This document shows positions 36,366 through 47,898 of a stretch of 64,000 nucleotides of DNA, in pieces. Below the pieces are notes generated by a model. That model made no database searches. It saw only the letters and a list, made by a program, of their open reading frames with translations, and was not told the origin of the DNA. The position numbers and the translations under genes are program-made. The number at the start of each line of letters is the position of its first letter. The first letter of the stretch is position 1. The stretch is from Arthrobotrys musiformis (lineage: Eukaryota > Ascomycota > Orbiliomycetes > Orbiliales > Orbiliaceae): positions 496,001 to 560,000 of the forward strand of contig JAVHJL010000009.1 in assembly GCA_036971715.1 (NCBI GenBank), in the 5' to 3' direction.

Positions 36366-37073
36366 GCCGAAGTGTGTCTCCTCGGAGCAGGCAAATTACT
36401 CGTATTTTAATTTATGTATGCTAGAGTTACATGTCCGCGATATATTGGAGGGTCTTAAGATCTCGAATTGGTTTGACTTCTCAGCCCTGTCCCCCAAAAA
36501 AGGCCCTTGCAACTGTTTGTGTGAAGCTGTTCTCGTTTTCGCTGGTCTGTCGTCCGAGGGCTAATTGTATTCCTTACTTCAGGGTTAAGAGCCATTCGCG
36601 CGCGTCCTTCTAGCCTTGACATGTCGACATGGAATTCTGCATGTGTGCATGCCGGTACCCACACCTGGCACTTTCCGAGTCGAGGCGATCAAACCATCGT
36701 TTCTTGGATGTCCATCATGCATCACAAAGCGCCGTCTGTTTCTACTTGACGAGCTCAAGATTACTCCGTAGAATGTCAGAAATTTACGGATGATACGGCT
36801 TCTAGGGTACGTGGAAGCATACGAGTTTGACCAACCGCAGCAGACTTAGCGTTTCTTCGCACTCGAAGTAGTGCAGAACTCCCTTCGAAAAAATGACATG
36901 TTGGATGTAAAACACTGGTAAAAAGTCCAAATTGGGCTTCTTTTTTTCGAAGTATCTACTTAGGATACCCGACTAGGGAAATTTTGGTTCGGCTCCATAT
37001 AATGTCAAAATTGCAACAGGTAGGTTTTAGGAAAACTTCAAAATTGTCCCACGCACCCCGAAACCGGCTTCAC

Positions 37074-37098
37074 AAAAAAAAAAAAAAAAAAAAAAAAA
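37074..37098 (+). repeat. Poly-A tract (25)
   Basis: A homopolymer of 25 A followed by GAAGAAG. It is the longest homopolymer in the window, and its length may be unreliable in an assembly. Confidence 0.95.
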
Positions 37099-38388
37099 GA
37101 AGAAGCCATCGATCTGGTCAGGCATCGGAAAGCAAATGGAGGAAGGAGTCTTCGATCCATCAACGTTATTAAGTGTCCAAAAATTCGACCCAGCCCTTTC
37201 CATGACCACGCCCAGCGCTGCACGGGTTTCCAGTTCCAGAAACAAGCTCGGTTGGAACCCCATCTTTTATCTGGGCGCCTTGACCTCGCCTTAGTGTTCC
37301 CCGGACCATCGACCTGTCCAACTTTGTGCTGAGGATTGGTCTCTTATCATATAGGCTCTCCCTTACCTGGACGATCTTAATCAGAAGGTGTCCGTTTCCT
37401 CGGATTGGGATAGTTTGGTTTTGAACATTCGATCACATCGCATTGGATTCTTCATGAGAGATTTTGTACTTAAAATGTAATTATCATCTATCAATCGAGT
37501 TAGTACGAAGCCAAAGGCCGATAGAGATCGAAAGTGACATCCGTACTTCATACTGATGCGCATACCAATGTGCGGCTGTTGCTATTTCTCTTCTGGAAGT
37601 TTTCCTGACGGTCGTGGTACCTTTTTTCTTCCTTCGTTTGCCTGCCAGCTCTCAAAACGACATGGCCCGTCGGGGTAATCCTTTTGGGTTCAAACAACCT
37701 GCACGAACAACCTATGCTGGATACACTACCTCCATGTCGAAGGCGTAAGGTGTAAGTCAGTATGTATGAAAGTTGTGTAGGTTCTCTGCCGTGTAATTGC
37801 TTTTGTCGATTTCTCACTCCTGGTGGTGCTGATGGTGGTGGTGGAGAACCTTCACTCGTCCCATCTCAAGTACCTTTTGGCTTTTGTCGGGCCTGCCCTG
37901 CCATGCCATGCCTTGTATTGTCCGTATGTAAGTAGGTGTATGCACTGCACTATATCCCACTTTGACTATCGAAATGCCTAGCTCTCTTTTCCTTTTTCTC
38001 TATATTTTCTTTTCCCAACAGCAGCAAGAAAACAGATTGTTAGCCTCCACACCAGCAAGGCTCGCCCACGGCATGGATGCCAGCCCGTCACCGCTGTTGA
38101 ATAAGTAGGTTCCTCTGGCAGGAACTAAGCCAGTTGGTACGTAGGTACTTGCCCACTTACCTTACCTACTTTGGTCGGTCAGTAATATCGATTGATGGTG
38201 GTGGTGTTTGCGAAACGACCACTGCCAGAGACTAGAAGAGGCCAGCCCTGCCCTGCCCTTTTAACCCGGCCGACAGCCATTCTTCAAGTTCCCCCCCAAA
38301 TCAAACCCATTTACCGCACAACCGCACTTGCGCCAGACACTTTTCAAGTCTTTCTCCCACCTGCTGCCCTGCCCGCAAGAATTCGTAA

Positions 38389-38452
38389 CATACTTCACAT
38401 ACTTCACATACTTCATATTACACATACCGACGGATAGACAGACAGACAGACA
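38389..38452 (+). repeat. Tandem ACATACTTC (x3) followed by GACA repeats
   Basis: Three copies of a 9-base unit (38389-38415) are followed, after a short spacer, by four GACA-type units (to 38452). They lie about 940 bases before the transcription-factor start, probably in its promoter or leader. Confidence 0.8.
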
Positions 38453-39392
38453 GCCGGCCAGCAAAACAGCCAGACATACTTATCTAATCGAGACGCCAGT
38501 AGCAAATACTCAAAACGATTCCCCGGCTCTTTCTCTCCATCTTTTCCGAATTCAGAACCGCCTGGCCTGCCAGATTATTCGGATTCTCTCGCCTGTAGCG
38601 ACGGTATCAGAGGCCACTTCCTTATTGTGGATGACGACAGAGATGAGAAACACCTACTCTGCATCATCACCTCAACGTCTCATAGCCAAACTCCCCACTG
38701 AACATCCCTAACGGCGGTTTCATTGCATTGGCCCCTCTACAGCCTGTGCCAACATCGCGTATTCGCCAACCTTTCACGATATACCATATCACCTTCAAGC
38801 ATTCCGACAGCCTTTACGCATAGGGTCACACCACTCTACATTGCCAATTCGTTTGACCTTGTCGTAGCACCAGAGTTTCCGCACGAAGAAGAAGACTAGT
38901 TTTCCTATATATCTCTCTGTTGTCGGGAAACCGGAAAGCCTAAATTGGGATCGCCACAACCGATATCTGTGATCGAAGTCTCCTTCTCTTTACCTTTTTC
39001 TGGCAGGTATCATTTCTGGTTTCCTGTATCAGAGGCCGGGATATCGCAAAATCGACCTCGCCGGGTTCATTTTGCCAGCGGACGGGTTCGCTTACGCATC
39101 TCGATGAATGGCGTAGTGAACGGGAAATTCAAGGGAGTCTTTGTTCAAATCCCTTGCTAGTAAGATCAGATCACGTTGTGTTGTGTGTCCCCGGCACTTG
39201 AATAGAGAAGAGAGAGAGATACGACTTTTTACTTCAGTTTCGACTTCGACAATTATACTTGAGCCCGTGTTCGACTGGTCCACAGGTCGGCGACAACGAC
39301 AACGTTAAACCACAAGAAACAGGAGTCTAGCAGGGTTAGAAAAGGCATTAGTGTTTTCAGGACTGAATCAGTCTCGAACTAGAGAATATCCA

Positions 39393-41953
39393 ATGGTCAC
39401 CATGCGGGAAGTCCCTAGTCAGTTTGTGAACAGTCTAGCGCCGCCAACTCTGCCTCCTCCCGCTAGTATATCTCATTCCACCACTGGGTCTCACTCTAGC
39501 ATGCATTCCTTCGACTCTGGGTCCCCCAGGAGTCACCTATCGGGCTCCAGTTCTGGCCATCATTCGAACGCCGCCCCCGTCAACAATACTTCCAACTCAG
39601 CTGGATATGGCGGCTCGATCCATTCAAATTCGGCCTCACCCGTAACCCATAGAGAGAGTCCCAATCTCTCGTATTCACATCCTGCGACGTTTGGGCCGAA
39701 GCGCGCCTATCGACAGAGGAGAAAAGACCCTTCTTGTGACGCATGTAGGGAGCGTAAAGTTAAGGTAGATATTTTCACCCAATTTCTTCCTTTCCTTTCT
39801 TTTTTTTTTTGCTCCAACGAGGATGCTAACCTCACCGCCTTGGGTAGTGTGATGCTACCGATACCACAAGTTGTTCAGAGTGCTCCTCACGGAGCGTCAA
39901 ATGCCAATTCACCAAGGAGACAAATAGGCGGATGTCCTCCATAAAGTAAGCTATTGGATTTCTGATTTTTCGGCGAGATACACGCTGACAAAGGAACATT
40001 TAAAAGGCAAGTGCAGGATCTTGAAAAGCAATTGGCTCAGGCAAAGGCCCAAATTCAATATCTCAAAACAGCTTCAAGGAATACCTCAGCCGATTCCACT
40101 TCTGAGATAAATTTAAACATTCCAGAGCTCGGGGCCAATCCTCCGAAAAGAACGCCTCCGCCACCAAATCCTAACTTAGCCAGTATCAGATCCCACTTGA
40201 GAGACTATTGCCGTGGGGTATATCGCCCACCACCACCATACCGCGTAGATGGACAGCAGAAGCAGTTTGACCCGCCAATGCCAGAGCTCCCCCCAAGGCC
40301 CGTGGCGGATCATCTCTTGACTCAATTCAATGCCACTGTTCATAATGTAGTTCCAATATTGCATTGGCCAACATTTGCATCTGCGTGCGAAGCTCTTTAT
40401 CAACATGGAGATTTGTCGAAAGTTTCGCCTTCCTGGCTATCGACATTTTTTGCAGTATTGTCCTGTGGTCTTCTATTTACTGCGGACGCCAATATCCTGG
40501 CAATGTACCCGGACCGTGGCAAGAACTTCAGTATGATATCTCGGCAACTTACTGATCTTTTCAACGATGAGTTTTCAATCGATCATGTCCGAGCGGCCTT
40601 GCTGATGGCTGTTTATCTCACGGAAATCAACTGCAAGAGTGCTGCTTGGACTTGGCTTGGATCAACTGTTCGGATTGCACAGGATATTGGGTTGCATAGA
40701 GAGACTGGGCCGTGGCCGGTCATAGAAGGCGAAATGAGACGGAGAGTTTGGTGGGGAGTTTATGTCTGGGATAGGTATGCCTACAAATCCCCAAAAACCT
40801 TGACAGCCAAGAGAATTAACGAATTTGCTTTCCTAGGCTTTTATCTGTTGAGATGGGGAGACCATTGATGATACTAGATTCAGATTGCGATGTTGGTTTG
40901 CCTTGTCCAGTCGATGACCACTTTATCTATGACGAGGGGTTTATGGTACCAAATGGAGCGCCGGAACCAGCCAATTATCTCCTCACTATTATCCATGTTG
41001 TCCGACTAGTCCCTGCTTTGTTGAAGACATTGCAATCATCGACACTATCAGCGCAGACTCTTGCAGCATTCGACAACCACTTCAATGCTTGTCTCAATAC
41101 CTTCCCGTCCCACTGTCAACTTCAAAGCTCACAACCATTGGACGCACGGTCATTGTCGCCAATTACATACCTACAAACAGCCCGACTTGTACTTCATCGA
41201 CATAATCTTTCCCCAATCCAGACGTCAGAAGTTCGCTCTGCGGCGGTTTCAGCTTGTGTGGATATTGCGAAAGACACAGTCCGATTTTTGTCCCGATCTA
41301 TGCAACCCCACTCGCATGCATGGTCTCACAGTCTAGCAGCTGCAGCTACTACACACATTTGCCTCCATATTTGGCGCTGCATACTTTTCTTGTGTTTCAG
41401 AGCTCATTACAACGACGCACTAGTATGTGTCAACGCTTGTGCGGCTATCGGAGAAGCGCGAATAATCAACCAAAGGACCGGAAGATACATTTACGGGTTT
41501 TTGAAGATGCTTGCCGAGAGGATATATCAGGGTGGTAGAGAGAGTGTTGAAAGGGACGAAGGATTACTAGCTCTCGTTTCAGCTGATGCCCAAGGGAGCG
41601 CAGAGTCGTCATGGGTATGGGCTGGCAGTGAGACCGGTCTGGCCCTGAACTCCCCAATGGAGAAAGAACGGGAGAGGGAGAACCCAAGGCCATCCTCTGC
41701 TCAGACAGACGACGAAACCGACCTTGATGACTGGGGCGGTTGGGGCCAGGTTGAACAAATCATTCAGCAATTGAAATCCGAACAGGAGGCGAGAGATCAG
41801 CATGAACAGGCGGCTCGAGATCTTCAAAGCCTCGGTTCTACGATTGTGCACCATGCGAAAACACCAAATTCCTCTTCCGGGCCTAGCAACAGCGCTACAC
41901 CGACAGGCCAGAGCAGCGCCACTTCCAGGATGACTATTGCGAACATCATCTAA
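39393..41953 (+). CDS. Zn2Cys6 transcription factor with fungal-specific TF domain
   Basis: Exons 39393-39764, 39848-39945, 40007-40774 and 40837-41953 give 784 residues. An in-frame ATG nine bases downstream (39402) is an alternative start. After a Ser/His-rich N-terminus the zinc cluster reads C-x2-C-x6-C-x7-C-x2-C-x6-C (from CDACRERKVK to SSRSVKC), starting near residue 116 and split by the first intron. TKETNRRMSSIK and a short coiled coil (KQVQDLEKQLAQAKAQIQYL) follow, as in dimeric cluster proteins. The middle holds a fungal_trans domain, with AVYLTEINCKSAAWTWLGST, RIAQDIGLHRE and RRRVWWGVYVWDR then LLSVEMGRP. The C-terminus is Asp/Gln/Ser-rich and may activate transcription. The target genes are unknown. 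A CAG acceptor-like TTTTCAG at 39354-39360 hints at a spliced 5' leader. Confidence 0.9.
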
Positions 41954-44489
41954 ATCATTCTCATGACATTCCTTGAAATCTTTAGCGACTATATCTTTTT
42001 TGCTTTATTCACGAATTTCCCGTGTCACGGGTACCTCTCTCCAGTTGGCTTTTCGGCATGAAGTAGCCGAGGGAGCTAAGGTCAATGATCCATTCTCCAC
42101 TTTTTGCATACATCGCGGCGCCCTGCTACTGATGATATTCATCCACATCTTGCTGCATTCTACACTTTTTTCTTTCTACTTTCCTACTTTTCTATTTTAC
42201 TTTTGGACAAGTATTCTCCGTGTGAAACACATTTAACCGGGAAATGCCTTTGGTGTCGCTGTTTTCGCCTCTTCTATTTCCTTTGGTCTTTGCCCCGCAC
42301 TCTTGACCATCCACTGTCATTTACCGCCCTTAGCATGTTTATCTGTAAATCAGCTTCCTACTTACTCATACAAAGATATTCTTATTTGATGATTGGAGTT
42401 TTTGAGCTTTATTCTGATCCTGGAGATTACCTAGGGTGGTGGTGCCTATTTGTTGAATATTTGTACGACCCTCGTTCTCTTCTCCTTGGCCCAACGAATG
42501 TCGCATGTGCATCAGACACCTGCCATGATGGCCTTGGAAGGCCACCCTGCCTTCTCATTTAGTCAGCTGGATTGAAACTGCTGCAGTCACTTTATTCGAG
42601 CTCCCTGGTTTTTTATTGTTTCATCTTTTTATTCTTTTTAACGACTATACTCATGTTCGATAGCTTGGTTTCTGTTTACATAAAAATCTATAAAGTTGGC
42701 CTTCGGCGTTCCTTCCCGAGATTGAAACCTAATTGATCCTCTCCTATCTCCATTCATTCATTCATTCCCTAGTCAATCGGATCCAGAACCATGATCGGTC
42801 TGAGGTTTCTTTTTAGTGGAGAAGGGCGCTTCTATTTCCTTTTTTTCAGAGAGCTGAAAGGAAATCATTCATGTTCAACATGGCAAGGTTGTTGCACAGC
42901 CCCAATCTACTCTCTTAGTACTTGCATCATTGCATAAGGTACCCACTCTAGACCTGAAGCAGATGACAACCGAATACCTCCAATACATACACCATAATCC
43001 GTGGGATTTTTTTTTTTGTTCCTCCTTGATGCTGTCACATTTCATTGAGCAGATTGCAACTAGTGAGGTACTTGCGAGAAAGTAGAAAGAAAAAGGGCTC
43101 TAAAAGTTTCGGATCTGAGCCCTAAACTAACTTGACCTTCACTTGCGCTCGTGGCATCTTTTTTGAATTCATTCCCTTGCGAACCAGACGTCCCGATTGG
43201 CTAGAGGATGGGAGGAGGGAAGGGCGAAGGAAAGTCGTCGATGCACCCCATTTTTGACTTTTTGTCTCTCGCATCTTCTATCCGGATTGCAACCGAGCTA
43301 GCCATCTTCCGAGCTCTCCGGATCGTTTTCTTTTCTTTCTTTCGTCTTCTCTCCTTCTGTCGAGATTCCTTCCCGTCCCTTTCCCTTTCCCTTTTCTTTT
43401 TTTTTCCCTTCTCGAAAATAAAACTTGAACCTGACATGTGCTCACTCCCTTCGCGAGCTCGCTTTCTCGCCTCTTGGGGGACAAGGAAAGCTTAAATCGA
43501 TAGGTGTACTACGTAACTGACTGATATATGCGCATGTACCTTAACATACTGACATATGTGCAGCCATACATACCTCCTGCCTACATATATGTAGGCGACT
43601 TCGGTACATTCCCCAGATACAGCTCCAGGAACTGCACTACCAGCTGGCAGAATATACGAGTTTGAATTAACTTACGTAGGAGGGGATCCAGACCTCGAAT
43701 TTACAGTGAACCTTACGATGGTGGACCCCACCATAAACTATTACTGAGACCTTTTCCGTTTTACTTAGAACAAACAAGCCAAAACTTGAAGAATGAAGCT
43801 TGCTATGGTCATGTACCCCAGCTTTTTTTCTCACCATATATTAGCTTGAGTTATGTAAAGTACTTTCCTGGCTTTTCTGACTAAGTTGTATGGGTGCATA
43901 AAGCTCCACCTAGGCTAAATGCAGAAGATCATAAAGCTCGCGAGCTCGAAAGCCCGCGTGCCATGCTGGACGTTCCGACATTGAGAAACTGCGTTTATTC
44001 CTTATGCATCAGGCAAGTGTAGTCTCTCTCTCTCTTTTTTTTTTTTCTGATATCAATTTGTCGGAGAAGAAAAAAAAAGTTGGGAATGGTGCATGCAAAA
44101 TTCGCCACCCATGTTGCTTTGCTCACAGACCTTTCGCGCCGGTATAACGAACTGGAAAAGTCGTGGCCAGCTCATCCTTTTTTCTTTTCTTGACTTCTTC
44201 GGATGGATTATTCCGTGCCTGGTCTTTCGCAAAAACAGTTAATCCGGGGATTCCAGTGATAATTATTATAGCCTCTATCTTTGGTCCCCTGCCGATTGGT
44301 TCCTCAATATTTGCCATCGATTGAATGTGTTTTTATGTATGATTGGGGGATATATCAAAGAAAACCGGCTGATATGTAATTCCCACACCATTTTCGTTCG
44401 AGCACGTCCCTTTCGTTTTTTTTTGGGGACCTAAAAGTTCGTATTCGAATTTACAAAAAAGGAACAGGAAGGGGAGCCTTCGTTCTCTT

Positions 44490-44502
44490 CCCCCCCCCCC
44501 CC
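44490..44502 (+). repeat. Poly-C tract (13)
   Basis: A run of 13 C in non-coding DNA, unusual for this AT-leaning region. Confidence 0.9.
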
Positions 44503-45057
44503 GCATTGCAGCTCGCTTTTTTCCTTGCGGGTCTTGCATGTCCGTATATCCATTCATAATGTGATTGACTAAATGGGACGGGTCTCATGAACAACCGCAA
44601 ATTCTTTCTCCGCGCGCCAGGGAGAGTATCTATGTATGCAAAGGACCGCTATAGTACGGACAGCGGGTCAGGTTCAGGTCTTTTGCCGACGAGTTTTTGA
44701 TGGGTCCCCTTTGGTGCGCCCAATGCAATGCAAAAGGCGTCAACAACTTTTGGTGTCTCGGATGCCCCCCCTCTAGGCCTCTTTGCAAAATATAAGGTTA
44801 TATATCCTACAAATTTGCAAAGACAGGAGGTAATTACAATACTTACTTGGGTACGATGAGGAAGGGGGTAAAGTTCCGGGTCAACGTAATGTAAGCTTCT
44901 CCTAACTCCTGGAACGATGGGCCTCCGTCAGTTTAAACTTTTGGGGCTAAGCGAATGCGTCTTATGGCCCGCTTGGGAACTGTACATCCGGCGTGTGCTT
45001 GCGTGTTTCGAGATTCCAGCGATCTGTTCTCCCAGATATTTTTTAGGGTTTGTTGCG

Positions 45058-45080
45058 AAAAAAAAAAAAAAAAAAAAAAA
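45058..45080 (+). repeat. Poly-A tract (23)
   Basis: A homopolymer of 23 A in non-coding DNA. Confidence 0.95.
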
Positions 45081-45750
45081 GAATGCAACCCCCTTCTTCT
45101 AGGTAGCTCCCCCTTTCGGCCTATCGGTCAGCCCTTGGGTTTGGCTTGAGTTGAGCCGTGGAGAGTTGGGTTGATGATATAGCTATGTATGTGCATTAGC
45201 TGAGCGCGAGGCTTTTTTTGTTCGCCTCGAGGCATTTGTTGCAAGTTGTTTCTTCAGTAGTAAAGATTTATCCAGTTGGGCCCTTTGAAGTTTTAGTCAT
45301 TTAGTCATCGATAACAGATGTTGATTAGATCGACCTGTGGCCATGTGTGTTATATTGGATCTGGTATCTGATATGCGCAGCTGCGTTGCGCGACCTGGGC
45401 CCGGTCCCTGTACGACGTGAACCCCGTCCCGGGAACTCACTCTGAAACGTCCCCGGAAATGTCTTGGCGCGACGCATCTCAAGCAACTTGCTTGTCGCCA
45501 AATTCGCGACTTTCAAACATACTTCAAACACCCTACCGATCAAAAAAAGTAGCGAGCAACATCCAGTCCCTTCGACATCAAATCCACTCCCTTCGAAGCT
45601 AGGGCCGAAATCCGAGTACCGCCGGAAAGAGCCAAAGTTTTTTTGCAGTCACGGGACACGGATAGAAGGGTAGCTCGAGCCCCCTAATATCACTGCTGCA
45701 AGCGACAAACCCGGCAATCAACAAGCTGCAGCGAACGCCCAGGTTAGGCC

Positions 45751-45756
45751 TATATA
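45751..45756 (+). promoter_or_regulatory. TATA-like element of MED6
   Basis: TATATA lies within GGCCTATATAGCC, about 100 bases upstream of the MED6 start codon. Confidence 0.4.
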
Positions 45757-45855
45757 GCCTCGCGCCGCAAAAGCCGGCATACCGCCTCGTTATTCGGCCC
45801 GGGGGGAGGGGTTTAATTCACTGTTGCAGCGGAAGGGAAGAACCTTGATCCGACA

Positions 45856-47007
45856 ATGGCGCAACCTACGTATACGGATGAACCGTTGGATGAGGTGTTA
45901 TGGAGGATGCCGTGGTTCATACAGCAATGGGGGCAGTTGAATACGAACAACAGTATGATACCGTAACCTCCCTTCCCAACAGACAGTGTTATGGTCGCAT
46001 CCGTATGTACATAGCAATTGGCTAATGATTCATTGAAACCGGTTGATATCTATAGTTCTTCTGTACTTCTTCAATTCACCGTTTTTCGACCGATCCAGTA
46101 ACAATTCGTCGTTATTCATGCAGACCCAGACGAACCCTGCTCTGAATCACTTGATTCACAACCGCGCCGCCTTCGAAGGCCGGCTGAAGTCGATGATTGG
46201 CGTGGAATTTGTGGTCGCTGCCGAAGATCCGGCGAATGGCATATGGGTTATCAAAAAGCAAATGCGGAGGTCTCCTACCGAGGCCCAACTGCTGGATGTT
46301 TATTTTGTCGTTGGGGAGAATGTCTTTATGGCTCCTACAATGGAGAAGGTTATGACCGCTCGATTGGTAAGGCTGGGAAATCGATACACCCCCCAGGTAT
46401 CGGAAATATGCTAATTGCTCATTGGTGGGGCGTATAGTTGACGATTACATCAGACATATTGAAGGCTCAAGAGCTTTCCTCGACGCTTGTTCATTTTTCC
46501 ACAGAAGCCGGGTACACATATTTCCCCCCACAACCTTCACAACCTTCACAAACTGCCTCTGCGAATGCATCATTCTCGCAGTCTAGCAGTGCTCCCCCGC
46601 AGTCATCTGCTCAATCTAGTCTTCCGCCTCCACCGCCTTCCACGCTTAGCAATGTACCACCATCTTCCGTTGACGTTACTATCGCAAAGGAGTCGGTGAA
46701 CATGCAAGCTTCCCTGGCTGCTAGTATCAGATTTAACAACGCGCCGGGAGGATATCTTGACGATAACCCGATTACAGATCCACAGCAGCTCATGATGGCA
46801 AGTAGTCAAAGCCAGAGTCACGCGCATAGCCAGTCACAAAGCCAATCGAGCCATATGAAGGAAAAGACGGCTGCGTTACCGCCAGTTAGTACTGCCGCCG
46901 CGGTAGCCGCAGCCGCAGCCGCGAAGGACAAGGGGAAGACTGTGTCTCCGACCAGTCCTACCTCTAAGAAGAGAAGAAAGAGCAAGGCGGCCGGGCTTGG
47001 TCCGTAG
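45856..47007 (+). CDS. med6: Mediator complex subunit 6
   Basis: Three exons, 45856-45952, 46056-46366 and 46438-47007, give 325 residues. MED6 sits in the head module of Mediator and helps RNA polymerase II respond to activators. The conserved N-terminal domain is complete: DEVLWRMPWFIQQWGQLNTN, then ILLYFFNSPFFDRSSNN, GVEFVVAAEDPANGIWVIKK and RRSPTEAQLLDVYFVVGENV, and APTMEKVMTARL joined to LTITSDILKA across the last intron. The C-terminal half is low complexity: Ser/Gln/Pro-rich, a Ser-Gln-His repeat, an Ala run, and an end with SKKRRKSKAAG, a likely nuclear-localisation signal. Confidence 0.96.
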
Positions 47008-47677
47008 GAAGGGCCGAAGCGTCGATTTGCCAGTGCGCCTACGTGATTTAGCGGTCTTTCTATCAATTTTTTGTTTTTGTCCAACATAGCAATATGCATA
47101 CGCATGATATGAATAACGAGCTTGAACGAAAATGGAAATAATAACAAAGAAACAATCAAAAGATTCCCTCATGAGTCTTTCCATGATCAGGCCAGGCTGA
47201 AGGGGGTGGAAAAGTAGTACAGTGATTACGTATATACCCCAGATCCTTGCGGCGAGGGAAACTTTCCAGTGGCAATGTCGGCCAAATTTCAACCAAAAAC
47301 TCCGAGCCCTCCTCATAGTACACAGAAAACATTCGCCACATCCCTGTCGGTCTCCGAATTTAAACACCGATTCATACCGACTTTTTTCCCCTCCACAGAT
47401 TTGAAACTATCGTAAGATACACAAGTCAAGCTGAGATTACGCACCCACCAAGTTCAAAAAATTGTCCAAAGGATGACAAACCCGTAAATTTTCCGTTAGA
47501 ATGCAAAAGAAGGTTTCAGATCAGGTTGACGTCGTCGGAGTTTTGTAAGGCCCGACGACCCCAAAATGGATGACAAAGCCCGAGACGCGCGTCAAATAAC
47601 CACATATTCAACACAATTTATACAAACTTCGGGGCAAAAAGATTCCCTCGATGGACTTTAGAAGGATCCGAGGAAAG

Positions 47678-47685
47678 TATAAATA
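47678..47685 (+). promoter_or_regulatory. TATA box of the small heat-shock gene
   Basis: TATAAATA lies 221 bases before the start codon. A TATA box is typical of strongly inducible stress genes. The 9-base repeats lie downstream of it and are therefore probably transcribed. Confidence 0.6.
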
Positions 47686-47728
47686 GCTGAGTGGTGTGTG
47701 ATACTTCCCTCGATTTTTTTTTCTCACC

Positions 47729-47782
47729 AAAGAGTTCAAAGAGTCCAAAGAGTCCAAAGAGTCTAAAGAGTTCAGAGAGTTA
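47729..47782 (+). repeat. Six 9-base tandem repeats (AAAGAGTYY) in the small heat-shock gene leader
   Basis: Units read AAAGAGTTC, AAAGAGTCC, AAAGAGTCC, AAAGAGTCT, AAAGAGTTC and AGAGAGTTA. Looser copies of CAAAGAG continue to about 47850. They lie between the TATA box and the start codon, so they probably form part of the mRNA leader. Confidence 0.85.
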
Positions 47783-47898
47783 CAGAGTTTTATTATTATT
47801 GTTTTTTATCAAAGAGATTATCAAAGAGAATTATCATCAAAGAGTTATACCACCAAGAGTTTATTATTATTTTTATTATCAGAAAGAAAGAAGACAGT

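Larger units (their letters stand above)
28536..39392. other. 10.9 kb gene desert upstream of a Zn2Cys6 regulator
   Basis: From the MFS stop to the transcription-factor start I see no reading frame with a recognisable domain. Contents: AT-rich DNA from about 29.6 kb, a (GT)19 tract at 32376-32413, poly-A tracts at 36349-36365 and 37074-37098, and short degenerate direct repeats near 30441 and 30502. Toward the right end come CTGCC/ATGCC and ACATACTTC tandem repeats, which probably belong to the regulator's leader. Old mobile elements mutated beyond recognition are possible. No transposase or reverse transcriptase motif was found by eye. Confidence 0.5.
41954..45855. other. 3.9 kb intergenic region between the Zn2Cys6 gene and MED6
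   Basis: Pyrimidine-rich 3' flank of the regulator, then AT-rich sequence with CT tracts near 44024-44048, a C13 run at 44490-44502 and an A23 run at 45058-45080. A 152-residue frame at 42104-42562 is Cys/Phe/Leu-rich without domain character and is probably 3' UTR. A TATATA at 45751-45756 lies about 100 bases before MED6. Confidence 0.5.
47008..47898. other. Intergenic: promoter and leader of the small heat-shock gene
   Basis: Contains one stress-element-like CCCCT (47388-47392), a TATAAATA box and a 9-base tandem repeat, the latter two listed separately. I did not find a canonical heat-shock element with correctly spaced GAA/TTC units. Confidence 0.55.

Noticed and set aside
42104..42562. 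152-residue Phe/Leu/Cys-rich frame downstream of the Zn2Cys6 gene
   Set aside because: It lies in a pyrimidine-rich 3' flank, overlaps another frame and has no recognisable domain.
47400..47690. Heat-shock elements upstream of the small heat-shock gene
   Set aside because: GAA and TTC triplets occur (for example near 47510), but not in the alternating 5-base spacing needed for a canonical element.
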